Source of the DNA: Proales similis
Lineage: Eukaryota; Rotifera; Eurotatoria; Ploima; Proalidae
Direction: 5' to 3'
NCBI GenBank assembly: GCA_019059635.1
Contig: JAGVRJ010000004.1
Span: 744,001 to 808,000 of the forward strand
Length of the DNA stretch: 64,000 nt
The position numbers and the translations under genes are program-made. This document shows, one piece after another, positions 54,385-63,388 of the stretch (position 1 is its first letter; each line of letters starts with the position of its first letter). The notes under the pieces were generated by a model. That model saw only the letters and a list, made by a program, of their open reading frames with translations. It did no database searches and was not told the origin of the DNA.

Positions 54385-56280
54385 TCAATATTCAGAGTCA
54401 AATATGTCGTCTTTGAACTTGTCCAAAAAGGCAAGAACCACGCCATTTGACCAACCAAAACCGGTTTGGACCACGTACTCGCCACCGGAGCCTCTCAAGC
54501 CCTTGTTGGTGGCGCAGTACTTTTCGTAAATGAAACCGGTCTGAAGCCAACCCTGATAAACTGTGTTGAAGAATCGTTTGGCCAAGTCGAGTGCCAGCTC
54601 TCTATCATACTCTTCAATGGCCATGACAAGAGCGTGCTGATTTGGCGCCCAGACATTTGCAGAATCCCATTGTTCTGGCGAGTCAATCAGCGAGAAGGGA
54701 ATTCCGGTCGGAGACCAGTTGAGGATTCCTTTGAACTCGTAGAGAAACTGCTTCACTTTCATGTTGGGCGGCTTGATGCCCATTGTGAACGGCGCAAGAC
54801 ATGAAAAAAAGAAATGATGGTCATTGAGAGTCTCATTCTTGAGGTTAAAGTCGGCCCAAAAATGTTTCTCGCTCGACCACATGAGTGAGTTTATCATTGC
54901 CTTGCGTCGCACTGCGAATATTCTAAATTGCTTGGCACTGGAGAAATCGTTTCGTCTCACAAGCAGTTTCGATATATTGGATTCAACTTTGTACAAGATT
55001 GCATTTAGATCAACTGGCACCAGATCGGCAGTTTGAACAGTTTCCATGTGCTGAAAGTCGGCGAACCAGCGGCTCGTAAAGTCGTAGCCTGTCTCGGCCG
55101 CGGTAGCAATGTGCTGGTAAACAGAGCCCTTCTCTTCTTCAGATTTACAGTAGCGAGCGGTGTGAAGGTCCTCGAAGAAGGACTCGGGCCTGGGCCGGGT
55201 GGTCTTGGCGCGGAAGACGTTGAGCACGTAGCTGTTGTTCTTGTAGGTGAAGCGCACCGTCTTCTCGCGCATCCAGTACTCGTACTCCTTGATCATGTAG
55301 TAGAGCGCCTCGTTGAGCACGAACTGACGCGCCTCGTCCTTCTGCGCGTCGGACAGCTCGGGCGACTTTTGCGTCTGCTCGAAGTAGGCCATCACCATGT
55401 GCGAGAAGTAGGGCGGCTGGCTGCGGTTCAGGTAGTAGACGCGCGAGCCGTTCGGCACGAAGCCGTACTGCTCGATCAGGTACATGTGGTTCTCGATGAT
55501 CATCTTGGCCGTGCGGTACATGCCGCAGACGAGCAGGCCCTCCACGATCCAGTAGTTGTCCCAGTAGTAGCTCTCCAGGAACCGCCCGCCCGGCACGATG
55601 AACGGGTGCTTCATCGGCAGGTGGCTCGACACCGTGCCCTGCTCGTTCAGCCGCTTGTAGTCGAACTGCTTGTACAGGTCCAGCCACATCTCGTTCAGCG
55701 CCCGCCCGAACAGCTTCAGCTCGATCTTGCTCACCGAGTCGATGAACCGCGGCGAGCTCTGCCAGTCAACGAACTCCGCCTTGCTGATCTCCACGCCTGG
55801 CTCATTGAGAAATGTTTCAATGAAAACCTCAACTTCTTTCTTGTTTGTTTCGTCCAGTTCGTCGAGAGCCGTGAGCACTTCGTAAAGAGGACGCTTTGTT
55901 GATCTGTCCACTATGTACTTTGAGTCTTCATTTATTCGAACCGATTTCACAACGCGCAGATATTTCTCGTTCAAGTAGAGCTTTTTGGCGTCTTCGATCA
56001 GACGATTTCTCGATACAATGCTTTTCCTTTGTCGATTGCGAGGCTTTGGTACCTCGTTTTTTACTTTGATCATGAGTTGCATATTCAGCGCCGCGAAACT
56101 GTAGAGCGATAGCAATGTTAAATAACAAATCGCTATTACTGAATAATATACTTTCGCAAAACCATTCACTTCAGAGCTTAATACATGCTTGCCTTGTATT
56201 TTGCTCAGTAAATGTCTTGCTTTAGTCTGCGGGCTCCTATTATGTTGGCCTTTGTTCACATAGAGCATTTCTAAAGTCAA
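54385..56280 (-). CDS. Trehalase 1 (GH37), N-terminal membrane anchor
   Basis: Intronless, 631 residues. A hydrophobic helix near residues 49-70 (YYSVIAICYLTLLSLYSFAAL) preceded by a basic segment predicts a type II membrane protein with the enzyme outside the cell. GH37 motifs in order: trehalase signature 1 PGGRFLESYYWDNYW (about 230), YLNRSQPPYFSHM, RPRPESFFED, ETGYDFTSRW holding the catalytic acid Asp, QWDSANVWAPNQ (signature 2), and GGEYVVQTGFGW with the catalytic base Glu. It hydrolyses trehalose to two glucoses. No C-terminal membrane helix is present, unlike insect membrane trehalase. Nucleotides 55157-55797 are identical to trehalase 2 and (shorter) to trehalase 3. Confidence 0.95.
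   Translation of the reverse strand: MTLEMLYVNKGQHNRSPQTKARHLLSKIQGKHVLSSEVNGFAKVYYSVIAICYLTLLSLYSFAALNMQLMIKVKNEVPKPRNRQRKSIVSRNRLIEDAKKLYLNEKYLRVVKSVRINEDSKYIVDRSTKRPLYEVLTALDELDETNKKEVEVFIETFLNEPGVEISKAEFVDWQSSPRFIDSVSKIELKLFGRALNEMWLDLYKQFDYKRLNEQGTVSSHLPMKHPFIVPGGRFLESYYWDNYWIVEGLLVCGMYRTAKMIIENHMYLIEQYGFVPNGSRVYYLNRSQPPYFSHMVMAYFEQTQKSPELSDAQKDEARQFVLNEALYYMIKEYEYWMREKTVRFTYKNNSYVLNVFRAKTTRPRPESFFEDLHTARYCKSEEEKGSVYQHIATAAETGYDFTSRWFADFQHMETVQTADLVPVDLNAILYKVESNISKLLVRRNDFSSAKQFRIFAVRRKAMINSLMWSSEKHFWADFNLKNETLNDHHFFFSCLAPFTMGIKPPNMKVKQFLYEFKGILNWSPTGIPFSLIDSPEQWDSANVWAPNQHALVMAIEEYDRELALDLAKRFFNTVYQGWLQTGFIYEKYCATNKGLRGSGGEYVVQTGFGWSNGVVLAFLDKFKDDIFDSEY
55157..55797 (-). repeat. Trehalase identical tract, copy 1 (641 bp)
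   Basis: Nucleotide-identical to 58677-59317, and over its upstream 617 bp (55181-55797) to the reverse complement of 61478-62094. Edges are abrupt: one base outside, the copies differ as ordinary paralogs do. Confidence 0.95.
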
Positions 56281-56463
56281 ATTCTGAATTTATTTCATTT
56301 TCCTATTTCCATTCCCTTAAACGTTTCAAAAGCAAATGGTTTTAAATTTCGGCCTTCAATCTAGCCCAGAATGGGCTTATTAAAGGCGATTGGCAAAAAA
56401 TGACAAAACTCGAGCAGCCAGGTGATAAGGCCGCTCTGGGTGCGCAGTCTCCATTAACCGCCG

Positions 56464-56471
56464 TATTTATA
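56464..56471 (-). promoter_or_regulatory. TATA box candidate for trehalase 1
   Basis: TATAAATA on the minus strand, 184 bp upstream of the start codon. No other gene lies on this strand nearby. Confidence 0.45.
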
Positions 56472-57913
56472 GCATCATAGCAGAATTGAGTTCCTCATAT
56501 TTATTTTAATAATTGCTACGCCCCATTCGATCTAACGAGTCAAATGGATCGACGTAGAAAAATAATCGAATGAGAAACGAGCGCTGATTCGGCGACCTCG
56601 AACCTCATATCTTCGCAATTCTTCCCAAGCGCCGAAATAAAGTTCCAACGGTCTGAGGGTGTGAACCGAATTTGCTGGCAGGGCGTTGCTTCGAGGTCGT
56701 TCGTCCGATTCTCAACTACCTGCTGCGTTTGAATATTTAAAACATTGATTCTCAAAGTTGAAGAGAAATTTTGCCATTTTCATTGGCTACGCGAACAATT
56801 TGTTTGCAAAAAGGGCTTGTCCGCACACGAGGATCGCAATGTGAACCCTCCTCCCGTGGAAAACGTCGACCGAATCGGCCTGAATCGACATGCTCTCAGT
56901 CAGTTTTTAACCTTTTTATTTCGGCACGTGCCTACACTACACCCCAGTCTGGAAGGCATCATTCTAATTGGCTTGTTCAGCTCATTTACCAAATAAGCGC
57001 AGACAGACAGCTGAGCAGGCCCGATAGATTTGAACATTATTCAGCGCCAAGCTGAACCGCACCTCGTTTTACTTTGCGCGTGTGAAGACTGCGGCATCAG
57101 TCTCGTAACTTACTCGACTCGAGAATGAAACGTGCACAAGATCGGCGTGGTTGCGTAATCGCAGGGTGTGGCATTGAAACATGGCCGACTCCAGTAGAAT
57201 GCTCAAGTTTGGCAAATACAATTAGCAGCGTTTTAGCGGCATATTTCGAAAAATAGAAGAAGAAAGAACTGTCTGCTACGGACTTATAAGGGCTAGAAAA
57301 GCGCCTCTCCCTCGCAGCCAATATCCCCAACTCGGTTTGAATGAGTAGATTAAAGGCTGGTGTGCTAAAGGGGCCGATCGAAATCTTTATTTTGAAACAT
57401 AAGGAGTCTAGATAAAAGGAGAATTATTTCTAGAAAATTTTCGAGTGCGGCAAATAAAGTAGACGAGCAAAAATTAAAACATCGGTCAACATATAATCGA
57501 GGAAATAGAACCGATTTTAGATGAAGGTTAGAACGACGAGATAATTTAAAATTAGGACAAGTGAATGAGGTAAAGAGATCGGCCGCGACTGGCAGGCATG
57601 CTAGTCGGCGATCCCAGATTGACTGATTAATTAGAAGATCTGGATAGATATACAGACAGATTCATGAGATTGGCGGAATGAGATTAGAGGCAGATATATG
57701 TATGTAAAAAGAGAGAAGGCTAGATTGGCTAAAATGAGCCGTCAAAAATTTTCTAGAAACAATTTCAGCCACATCAAAGATAGCTAATGAGAAGCAAGCT
57801 AGAAATGGTCTAAGCAAATTGAACGAAAACATGTCTACGTTAAATGAATGTCTAAGTGAGTCACAGCGAGCTAAGTGAAAGTAGAAATGTCTAAAGATTG
57901 AATGGAGGCCGAT
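56472..57913. other. Spacer between trehalases 1 and 2
   Basis: About 1.4 kb, AT-rich. It should carry distal trehalase 1 promoter sequence and the trehalase 2 3' UTR. The small open frames (for example 56745-56996 on the plus strand) have no recognisable features. No trehalase fragments or inverted repeats were seen by eye. Confidence 0.4.
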
Positions 57914-59770
57914 TCAGTCGAACAGCTGGTCTTTGAACTTGTCCATGAGCGAAAGAATTGCGCCATTGGTCCATCCAAAGCCGGTCTGAACGACGTACTC
58001 GCCTCCGGAGCCGCGCTCGCCTTTTGCGTGAGCGCAATACTTCTCGTAGATGAAGCCGGTCTTTAACCATCCTTGGTAGACGGTGTGGAAGAAGCGCTTT
58101 GCCAAATCGAGCGCCAACTCTGGTTCGTGTTCGTGCAAAGCCATGATCAGCGCGTGTTGGTTAGGTGCCCAGACGTTGGATGCGTCCCATTGTTCGGCTG
58201 AAAAGACGTCCGAAAATGCGACGCCATTGGGCGCGCTGCAAAAGGTGTCCTTGAACTTGAGAATGAATTCTTTTACTTTGTAGCTGGGCGGTTTTATGCC
58301 CATGTAGAAGGGCGCCAGGCACGATACGAAAAAATGCTGGTCTTTTAGCGTCTTGGTCTTCATGTCGAAATCGGCCCAGTAGCTCTTTTCGCCCGACCAC
58401 ATCAGTGAGTTGAGCATGGCTTTGCGACGGATGGCGAAGATGCGGAACTGTTTGCCGCTGGCAAAGTCGCCTCTCTTCACGAGAAGTTTGGAAATATTCA
58501 CCTCGGTCTTGTAGAGGATTGCGTTCAGATCGACCGGAATCAGATCTGCCGCGTGAATGGTTTCCATGGTTTGATGGTCACGGAACCATCTGCTAGTGAA
58601 ATCGTAGCCGGTTTCGGCTGCTGTTGCAATATGTCGATAAACTTCGCCCTTTTCTTCTTCGGTCTTGTAGTTACGGGCGGTGTGAAGGTCCTCGAAGAAG
58701 GACTCGGGCCTGGGCCGGGTGGTCTTGGCGCGGAAGACGTTGAGCACGTAGCTGTTGTTCTTGTAGGTGAAGCGCACCGTCTTCTCGCGCATCCAGTACT
58801 CGTACTCCTTGATCATGTAGTAGAGCGCCTCGTTGAGCACGAACTGACGCGCCTCGTCCTTCTGCGCGTCGGACAGCTCGGGCGACTTTTGCGTCTGCTC
58901 GAAGTAGGCCATCACCATGTGCGAGAAGTAGGGCGGCTGGCTGCGGTTCAGGTAGTAGACGCGCGAGCCGTTCGGCACGAAGCCGTACTGCTCGATCAGG
59001 TACATGTGGTTCTCGATGATCATCTTGGCCGTGCGGTACATGCCGCAGACGAGCAGGCCCTCCACGATCCAGTAGTTGTCCCAGTAGTAGCTCTCCAGGA
59101 ACCGCCCGCCCGGCACGATGAACGGGTGCTTCATCGGCAGGTGGCTCGACACCGTGCCCTGCTCGTTCAGCCGCTTGTAGTCGAACTGCTTGTACAGGTC
59201 CAGCCACATCTCGTTCAGCGCCCGCCCGAACAGCTTCAGCTCGATCTTGCTCACCGAGTCGATGAACCGCGGCGAGCTCTGCCAGTCAACGAACTCCGCC
59301 TTGCTGATCTCCACGCCCGGTGCGTTCAAATAGGTCTCAATGAACGTTTCCACATCCTTCTTGTTTGTCTCGTCCAGTTGTTCTAAGGCGGTCAATACTT
59401 CTCCGACAGGACGCTTGGTCGAACGGTCCACGATGTATTTCGAGTCCTCGTTGATGTTGACGGACTTGACCACGCGAAGGAATTTCTCATTGGTGTACAG
59501 TTTCTTGGCCTCTTTTATCAACTTATTCTTGCCGGCTGAGTTCTTCTTCAGCTGTTTTGCCGACTTTGGGGTAGCCGCGTCAGTTCTTAGGTTTACCATG
59601 TATCGCATCTTTAGAACCATCAGGCTGTAAAAGCTCACCACCATGATGTATATGAACGCCATGGAGGTGTAGTAGGCCTTTACAAGCCCGTTCAGTTGAA
59701 CAGTCAGTACATTGTGTCTGTTCACCTGCGATGGTCTAAGTTGCGATACGCGGCTCCTTCTCACTAGCAT
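57914..59770 (-). CDS. Trehalase 2 (GH37), N-terminal membrane anchor
   Basis: Intronless, 618 residues, tandem to trehalase 1. Hydrophobic helix at residues 31-52 (YYTSMAFIYIMVVSFYSLMVL) predicts a type II anchor. Signature 1 PGGRFLESYYWDNYW is near residue 220, ETGYDFTSRW near 380, QWDASNVWAPNQHAL near 525, and GGEYVVQTGFGWTNG close to the end. The catalytic Asp and Glu positions look intact. Outside the shared tract, protein similarity to trehalase 1 is high but clearly diverged (for example KQFRIFAIRRKAMLNSLMWS against KQFRIFAVRRKAMINSLMWS), so the duplication itself is not recent. Codons 3' of the tract lean to G/C more than in trehalase 1. Confidence 0.95.
   Translation of the reverse strand: MLVRRSRVSQLRPSQVNRHNVLTVQLNGLVKAYYTSMAFIYIMVVSFYSLMVLKMRYMVNLRTDAATPKSAKQLKKNSAGKNKLIKEAKKLYTNEKFLRVVKSVNINEDSKYIVDRSTKRPVGEVLTALEQLDETNKKDVETFIETYLNAPGVEISKAEFVDWQSSPRFIDSVSKIELKLFGRALNEMWLDLYKQFDYKRLNEQGTVSSHLPMKHPFIVPGGRFLESYYWDNYWIVEGLLVCGMYRTAKMIIENHMYLIEQYGFVPNGSRVYYLNRSQPPYFSHMVMAYFEQTQKSPELSDAQKDEARQFVLNEALYYMIKEYEYWMREKTVRFTYKNNSYVLNVFRAKTTRPRPESFFEDLHTARNYKTEEEKGEVYRHIATAAETGYDFTSRWFRDHQTMETIHAADLIPVDLNAILYKTEVNISKLLVKRGDFASGKQFRIFAIRRKAMLNSLMWSGEKSYWADFDMKTKTLKDQHFFVSCLAPFYMGIKPPSYKVKEFILKFKDTFCSAPNGVAFSDVFSAEQWDASNVWAPNQHALIMALHEHEPELALDLAKRFFHTVYQGWLKTGFIYEKYCAHAKGERGSGGEYVVQTGFGWTNGAILSLMDKFKDQLFD
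58677..59317 (-). repeat. Trehalase identical tract, copy 2 (641 bp)
   Basis: Identical to copy 1 over the full 641 bp. Against copy 3 the identity runs 58701-59332 (632 bp), 15 bp further at the upstream edge than the three-way tract. Confidence 0.95.
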
Positions 59771-61123
59771 TTAATTCTTCTCAAGCTAAAATTGAAGGGT
59801 GAAATATTAATTTGTATTGAAGGGCCGTGGTAAATCGGACAAAACGTTGACAAAAACGGTTTAATGTTTTAACGCATATTTAACGATGAGCAGAATCAAA
59901 CAAAACGAAAGCGAGAGCCAACGGGCATAGAAAACAACACGAGAATCGAAAACGAACTGAGCAGCGGCGATTGAGCGAACAGCAGCTGCACCCCGCTTAT
60001 ATACCCATCCTTTCTTCGCCATTTTGGCCCCTCTCTCGCCAATTTATATAGGTTGGTTCGGCACAAATGCAAAATTAAGGGACCCATTGGATTCCTCAAA
60101 TAAGAATTTGTCTTCTAAATTCAGTCGACGAATCGCAATCCGCGCGGTGCGATCGAGTTCGAGGCATTGTGCATAAGCAAGTTGCAGCCCGCCCAGTCAC
60201 GTCCGTCGACACAGACTTCCTCGTTGTTTAACTGCAGGCCGCTCTATTCGCACTCACATAAAATATTACGCAGGGGGCTGAGCAATTGAGGTAGCGAGTC
60301 GCGCTAGTGGACGATGCCGCTTCAACAGGCGGGACACCCAGGCGTCATGTTATTGGCCCCGTTTGAGTCTTGGTTGCATTATTTCTCTCCCTCTCTCTCT
60401 TGCGCACAGAGGGTCCCACATTCACACAAAAACACTTCATAATGAAAACTCCGGGCTCCCCTCCATCTTTTTGCGCAGTTCTTTTTTTTTTTTACTGAAG
60501 CGTGTGAATGCGCGGCTCTCTTAATCAATCGTCCGATATTTCATCGTTTTCAAGACAACCTTTCCTCCTCGCTCTGCCCTTCCGTTAGTCGATAGCAAGA
60601 GTCCCTGTCCCTAGGTCACATCCAACTTCTCTATCTGTTCCTAGTATCGTCCGCTTTCAGCCCGATAAGCCAGCTGACGCTTAATAATGGACGCGAGATA
60701 AGATCGAATCTAATAAATGAAATAAATTCAAGCAGAAGTAGTCGAGTTGGCGACAAAATAACATCATTGGCCTCTTAATCCAATAAAATTGATAGAAACG
60801 AGAAGGGGAAAAGAGCGCATTTTGGAGAGAAGAGCTGCAAGCCCACTCGTCGCATAATAACCAAATAGCAAGAAATTATGCAATTCAGAGTCAATCTGAA
60901 GCCGACAACTGAAGCATAAGTGAAGCTAGCGAGACAGCATACCTGTTTCTGATTCTAAAGAGCGCACATTGCTCCCGGCAGCTCAGAACAAGCATCTGTG
61001 ACGCGAATAATAAAACAAAATTTGAAAGTAAATTGTACGCAGAAAAGTGGAGAGAATCCAGAACTTGAGAATTCAAAGCTCAACAGAGGAAAAAGGAAGA
61101 AACGGGTCTAGCAAAGAGCAAGG
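59771..61123. promoter_or_regulatory. Divergent promoter region, trehalases 2 and 3
   Basis: A 1.35-kb interval between the two head-to-head start codons. It holds the TATA box of trehalase 2 and must hold the promoter of trehalase 3, for which no clear TATA was seen. Contains a CT-rich stretch near 60385-60400 and a T run near 60480. No other gene detected. Confidence 0.6.
59996..60003 (-). promoter_or_regulatory. TATA box of trehalase 2
   Basis: TATATAAG on the minus strand, followed about 30 bp downstream by TCAATC (59969-59974), an arthropod-type initiator, and then by a TCAGTT. Predicted 5' UTR is about 200 nt. Confidence 0.6.
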
Positions 61124-62878
61124 ATGGACACGGACTCCAAAGTAGCGTTCTGCTTCTTTCTATTCTTTTTAGTCAACATCGGAGTCCTGTACCAAACACA
61201 TCGGCAGTCAAATTTGATCGGAGCGTATATTGGAAAGCGATCGAACATAATAGCGTTAAGCGGCGAGATAAATTTCGTCGAGTCGGCTAGGCAGCTTTAT
61301 TTGAATGAGAAATATCTGGAAATCGTGAAACTAGCCAATGTGCACGAGGACTCAAAGTTTATTGTGGATCGGTCAACAAAACGGCCAGTCGGAGAGGTTC
61401 TGGAAGCGTTGCGGTCAATCAACGAATCAGACTTGGAGTCAATAAAATGGTTCATTGGAAAATATTTGAACGCACCGGGCGTGGAGATCAGCAAGGCGGA
61501 GTTCGTTGACTGGCAGAGCTCGCCGCGGTTCATCGACTCGGTGAGCAAGATCGAGCTGAAGCTGTTCGGGCGGGCGCTGAACGAGATGTGGCTGGACCTG
61601 TACAAGCAGTTCGACTACAAGCGGCTGAACGAGCAGGGCACGGTGTCGAGCCACCTGCCGATGAAGCACCCGTTCATCGTGCCGGGCGGGCGGTTCCTGG
61701 AGAGCTACTACTGGGACAACTACTGGATCGTGGAGGGCCTGCTCGTCTGCGGCATGTACCGCACGGCCAAGATGATCATCGAGAACCACATGTACCTGAT
61801 CGAGCAGTACGGCTTCGTGCCGAACGGCTCGCGCGTCTACTACCTGAACCGCAGCCAGCCGCCCTACTTCTCGCACATGGTGATGGCCTACTTCGAGCAG
61901 ACGCAAAAGTCGCCCGAGCTGTCCGACGCGCAGAAGGACGAGGCGCGTCAGTTCGTGCTCAACGAGGCGCTCTACTACATGATCAAGGAGTACGAGTACT
62001 GGATGCGCGAGAAGACGGTGCGCTTCACCTACAAGAACAACAGCTACGTGCTCAACGTCTTCCGCGCCAAGACCACCCGGCCCAGGCCCGAGTCTTATTT
62101 TGAAGACTTGCACACTGCACGCGAGGCTCATGATCCCAAGCATCGCGAGCTTCTCTTCGAGCACATCGCCACAGCAGCCGAATCTGGCCAAGACTTTAGC
62201 TCGAGATGGTTTAATAATTCTTCTTCAATCTGGACCATTCACGCGGCAGATCTGATTCCGGTCGATCTGAATTCGGTCATCTACCGCAACGAAATTATCA
62301 TCTCCAATCTTCTAAAAGCCAAGCATAACATAACCGAGTCGAGGCTATTCGAAGCCAAAGCAGCCTCGCGAAAACAAATGATCAACGATCTTCTTTGGGT
62401 GCCATCTGCCAACTGTTGGTTCGATTTCGACTTACGAACCCAGTCACATCACGATAAGTTTTTCCTTTCTAATCTCGGGCCTGCCACTGCGGGCATCAAG
62501 CCACCGTCTATTGAGCCGAAAGTATTTGTCGAGTTCATACAGCAAAGAATGTACAATCTGACATCAGGAATGCCTTTCTCATTCATAAATTCCACCCAAC
62601 AGTGGGATTATCCAAATGTGTGGGCACCTAATCAACACGAACTAGTAAAATTCCTGTTAGAGCATGATCGACCGTTTGCGCTCGAACTGGCCAAAAAGTT
62701 CTTTCGCACTGTCTACAAAGGCTGGCTGAACACCGGCTACATATTCGAAAAGTACAGTGCTCTGGAAGAAGGTCAACGTGGCGCAGGCGGCGAGTACCTT
62801 GTTCAGACAGGCTTTGGCTGGACTAATGGCGTCACACTTTACTTGATCTCTCAGTTCGGTGATGACATATTCGACTAA
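61124..62878 (+). CDS. Trehalase 3 (GH37), inverted relative to trehalases 1 and 2
   Basis: Intronless, 584 residues, divergently oriented from trehalase 2. A hydrophobic segment directly at the N terminus (VAFCFFLFFLVNIGVLY, residues 8-24) may be a signal peptide or a short anchor. Signature 1 is near residue 187, ESGQDFSSRW near 358, QWDYPNVWAPNQHEL near 495, and GGEYLVQTGFGWTNG near 564, so the catalytic residues appear kept. Outside the identical tract it is the most diverged of the three, with clear differences in the C-terminal half and extra Asn-X-Thr/Ser sites. It therefore probably differs in expression or secretion while sharing the same substrate-pocket segment. Confidence 0.95.
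   Translation: MDTDSKVAFCFFLFFLVNIGVLYQTHRQSNLIGAYIGKRSNIIALSGEINFVESARQLYLNEKYLEIVKLANVHEDSKFIVDRSTKRPVGEVLEALRSINESDLESIKWFIGKYLNAPGVEISKAEFVDWQSSPRFIDSVSKIELKLFGRALNEMWLDLYKQFDYKRLNEQGTVSSHLPMKHPFIVPGGRFLESYYWDNYWIVEGLLVCGMYRTAKMIIENHMYLIEQYGFVPNGSRVYYLNRSQPPYFSHMVMAYFEQTQKSPELSDAQKDEARQFVLNEALYYMIKEYEYWMREKTVRFTYKNNSYVLNVFRAKTTRPRPESYFEDLHTAREAHDPKHRELLFEHIATAAESGQDFSSRWFNNSSSIWTIHAADLIPVDLNSVIYRNEIIISNLLKAKHNITESRLFEAKAASRKQMINDLLWVPSANCWFDFDLRTQSHHDKFFLSNLGPATAGIKPPSIEPKVFVEFIQQRMYNLTSGMPFSFINSTQQWDYPNVWAPNQHELVKFLLEHDRPFALELAKKFFRTVYKGWLNTGYIFEKYSALEEGQRGAGGEYLVQTGFGWTNGVTLYLISQFGDDIFD
61478..62094 (+). repeat. Trehalase identical tract, copy 3 (617 bp, inverted)
   Basis: Reverse-complement identical to 55181-55797 and 58701-59317. 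It begins at GGCGTGGAG and ends at CCCGAGTC, after which TTATTT replaces CTTCTT of the other copies. Confidence 0.95.
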
Positions 62879-63388
62879 ACTGTCAATCTTTTAAAATTAT
62901 TTTTCTTTTTTAATTTCTCAACAAATATTTATTCCAAAACTTGTATCGATCTTAACAAGGACATCTCCGCCTTTGATAATGATAATAAGAATAATAAAAT
63001 TCTCAATCCGTGCACATGGCGCCGAGCGAATAGGAGCCAATTAGAATTCTTTGCTTGCTATTTTATTGGCTCTCTTTCGGCTGTAAATTTTTGCAAAAAA
63101 TTCTATCGCAGCTGCTGCTCAATAAGATGGGTTTTTGTAAAACAGCGAAAAGAAAAAGAAACGAACAGGATACAAGTAGGTGCGAGCCTATGCCCTACCA
63201 TTGAGCTTCGCATCTGATTTTTTTTGTTTTGTCTACTAATTCGACCTAAATCTTGATGAATCTCAATTAAAATTCTTTCGCTCGAATGCGAACAGTTATT
63301 TTGGTTGAGCTTGGAAAGGGCTAGAGTCTATAAAGGAGTGGATTGATTGACATTGGTTGTTGCTGGCTTGGTTAAAACACGATTGAGT
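62879..63388. other. Convergent 3' spacer
   Basis: 510 bp between the stops of trehalase 3 and TPS gene B. AT-rich with several AATAAA-like motifs near 62990-63000. No gene seen. Confidence 0.5.

Noticed and set aside
55145-55687. Long open frames in the other frames and strand of the trehalase tracts (about 170-290 codons)
   Set aside because: They repeat identically in all three copies only because the DNA is identical. Their Arg/Ala/Val-rich composition is the product of a G/C-rich coding sequence read in the wrong frame.
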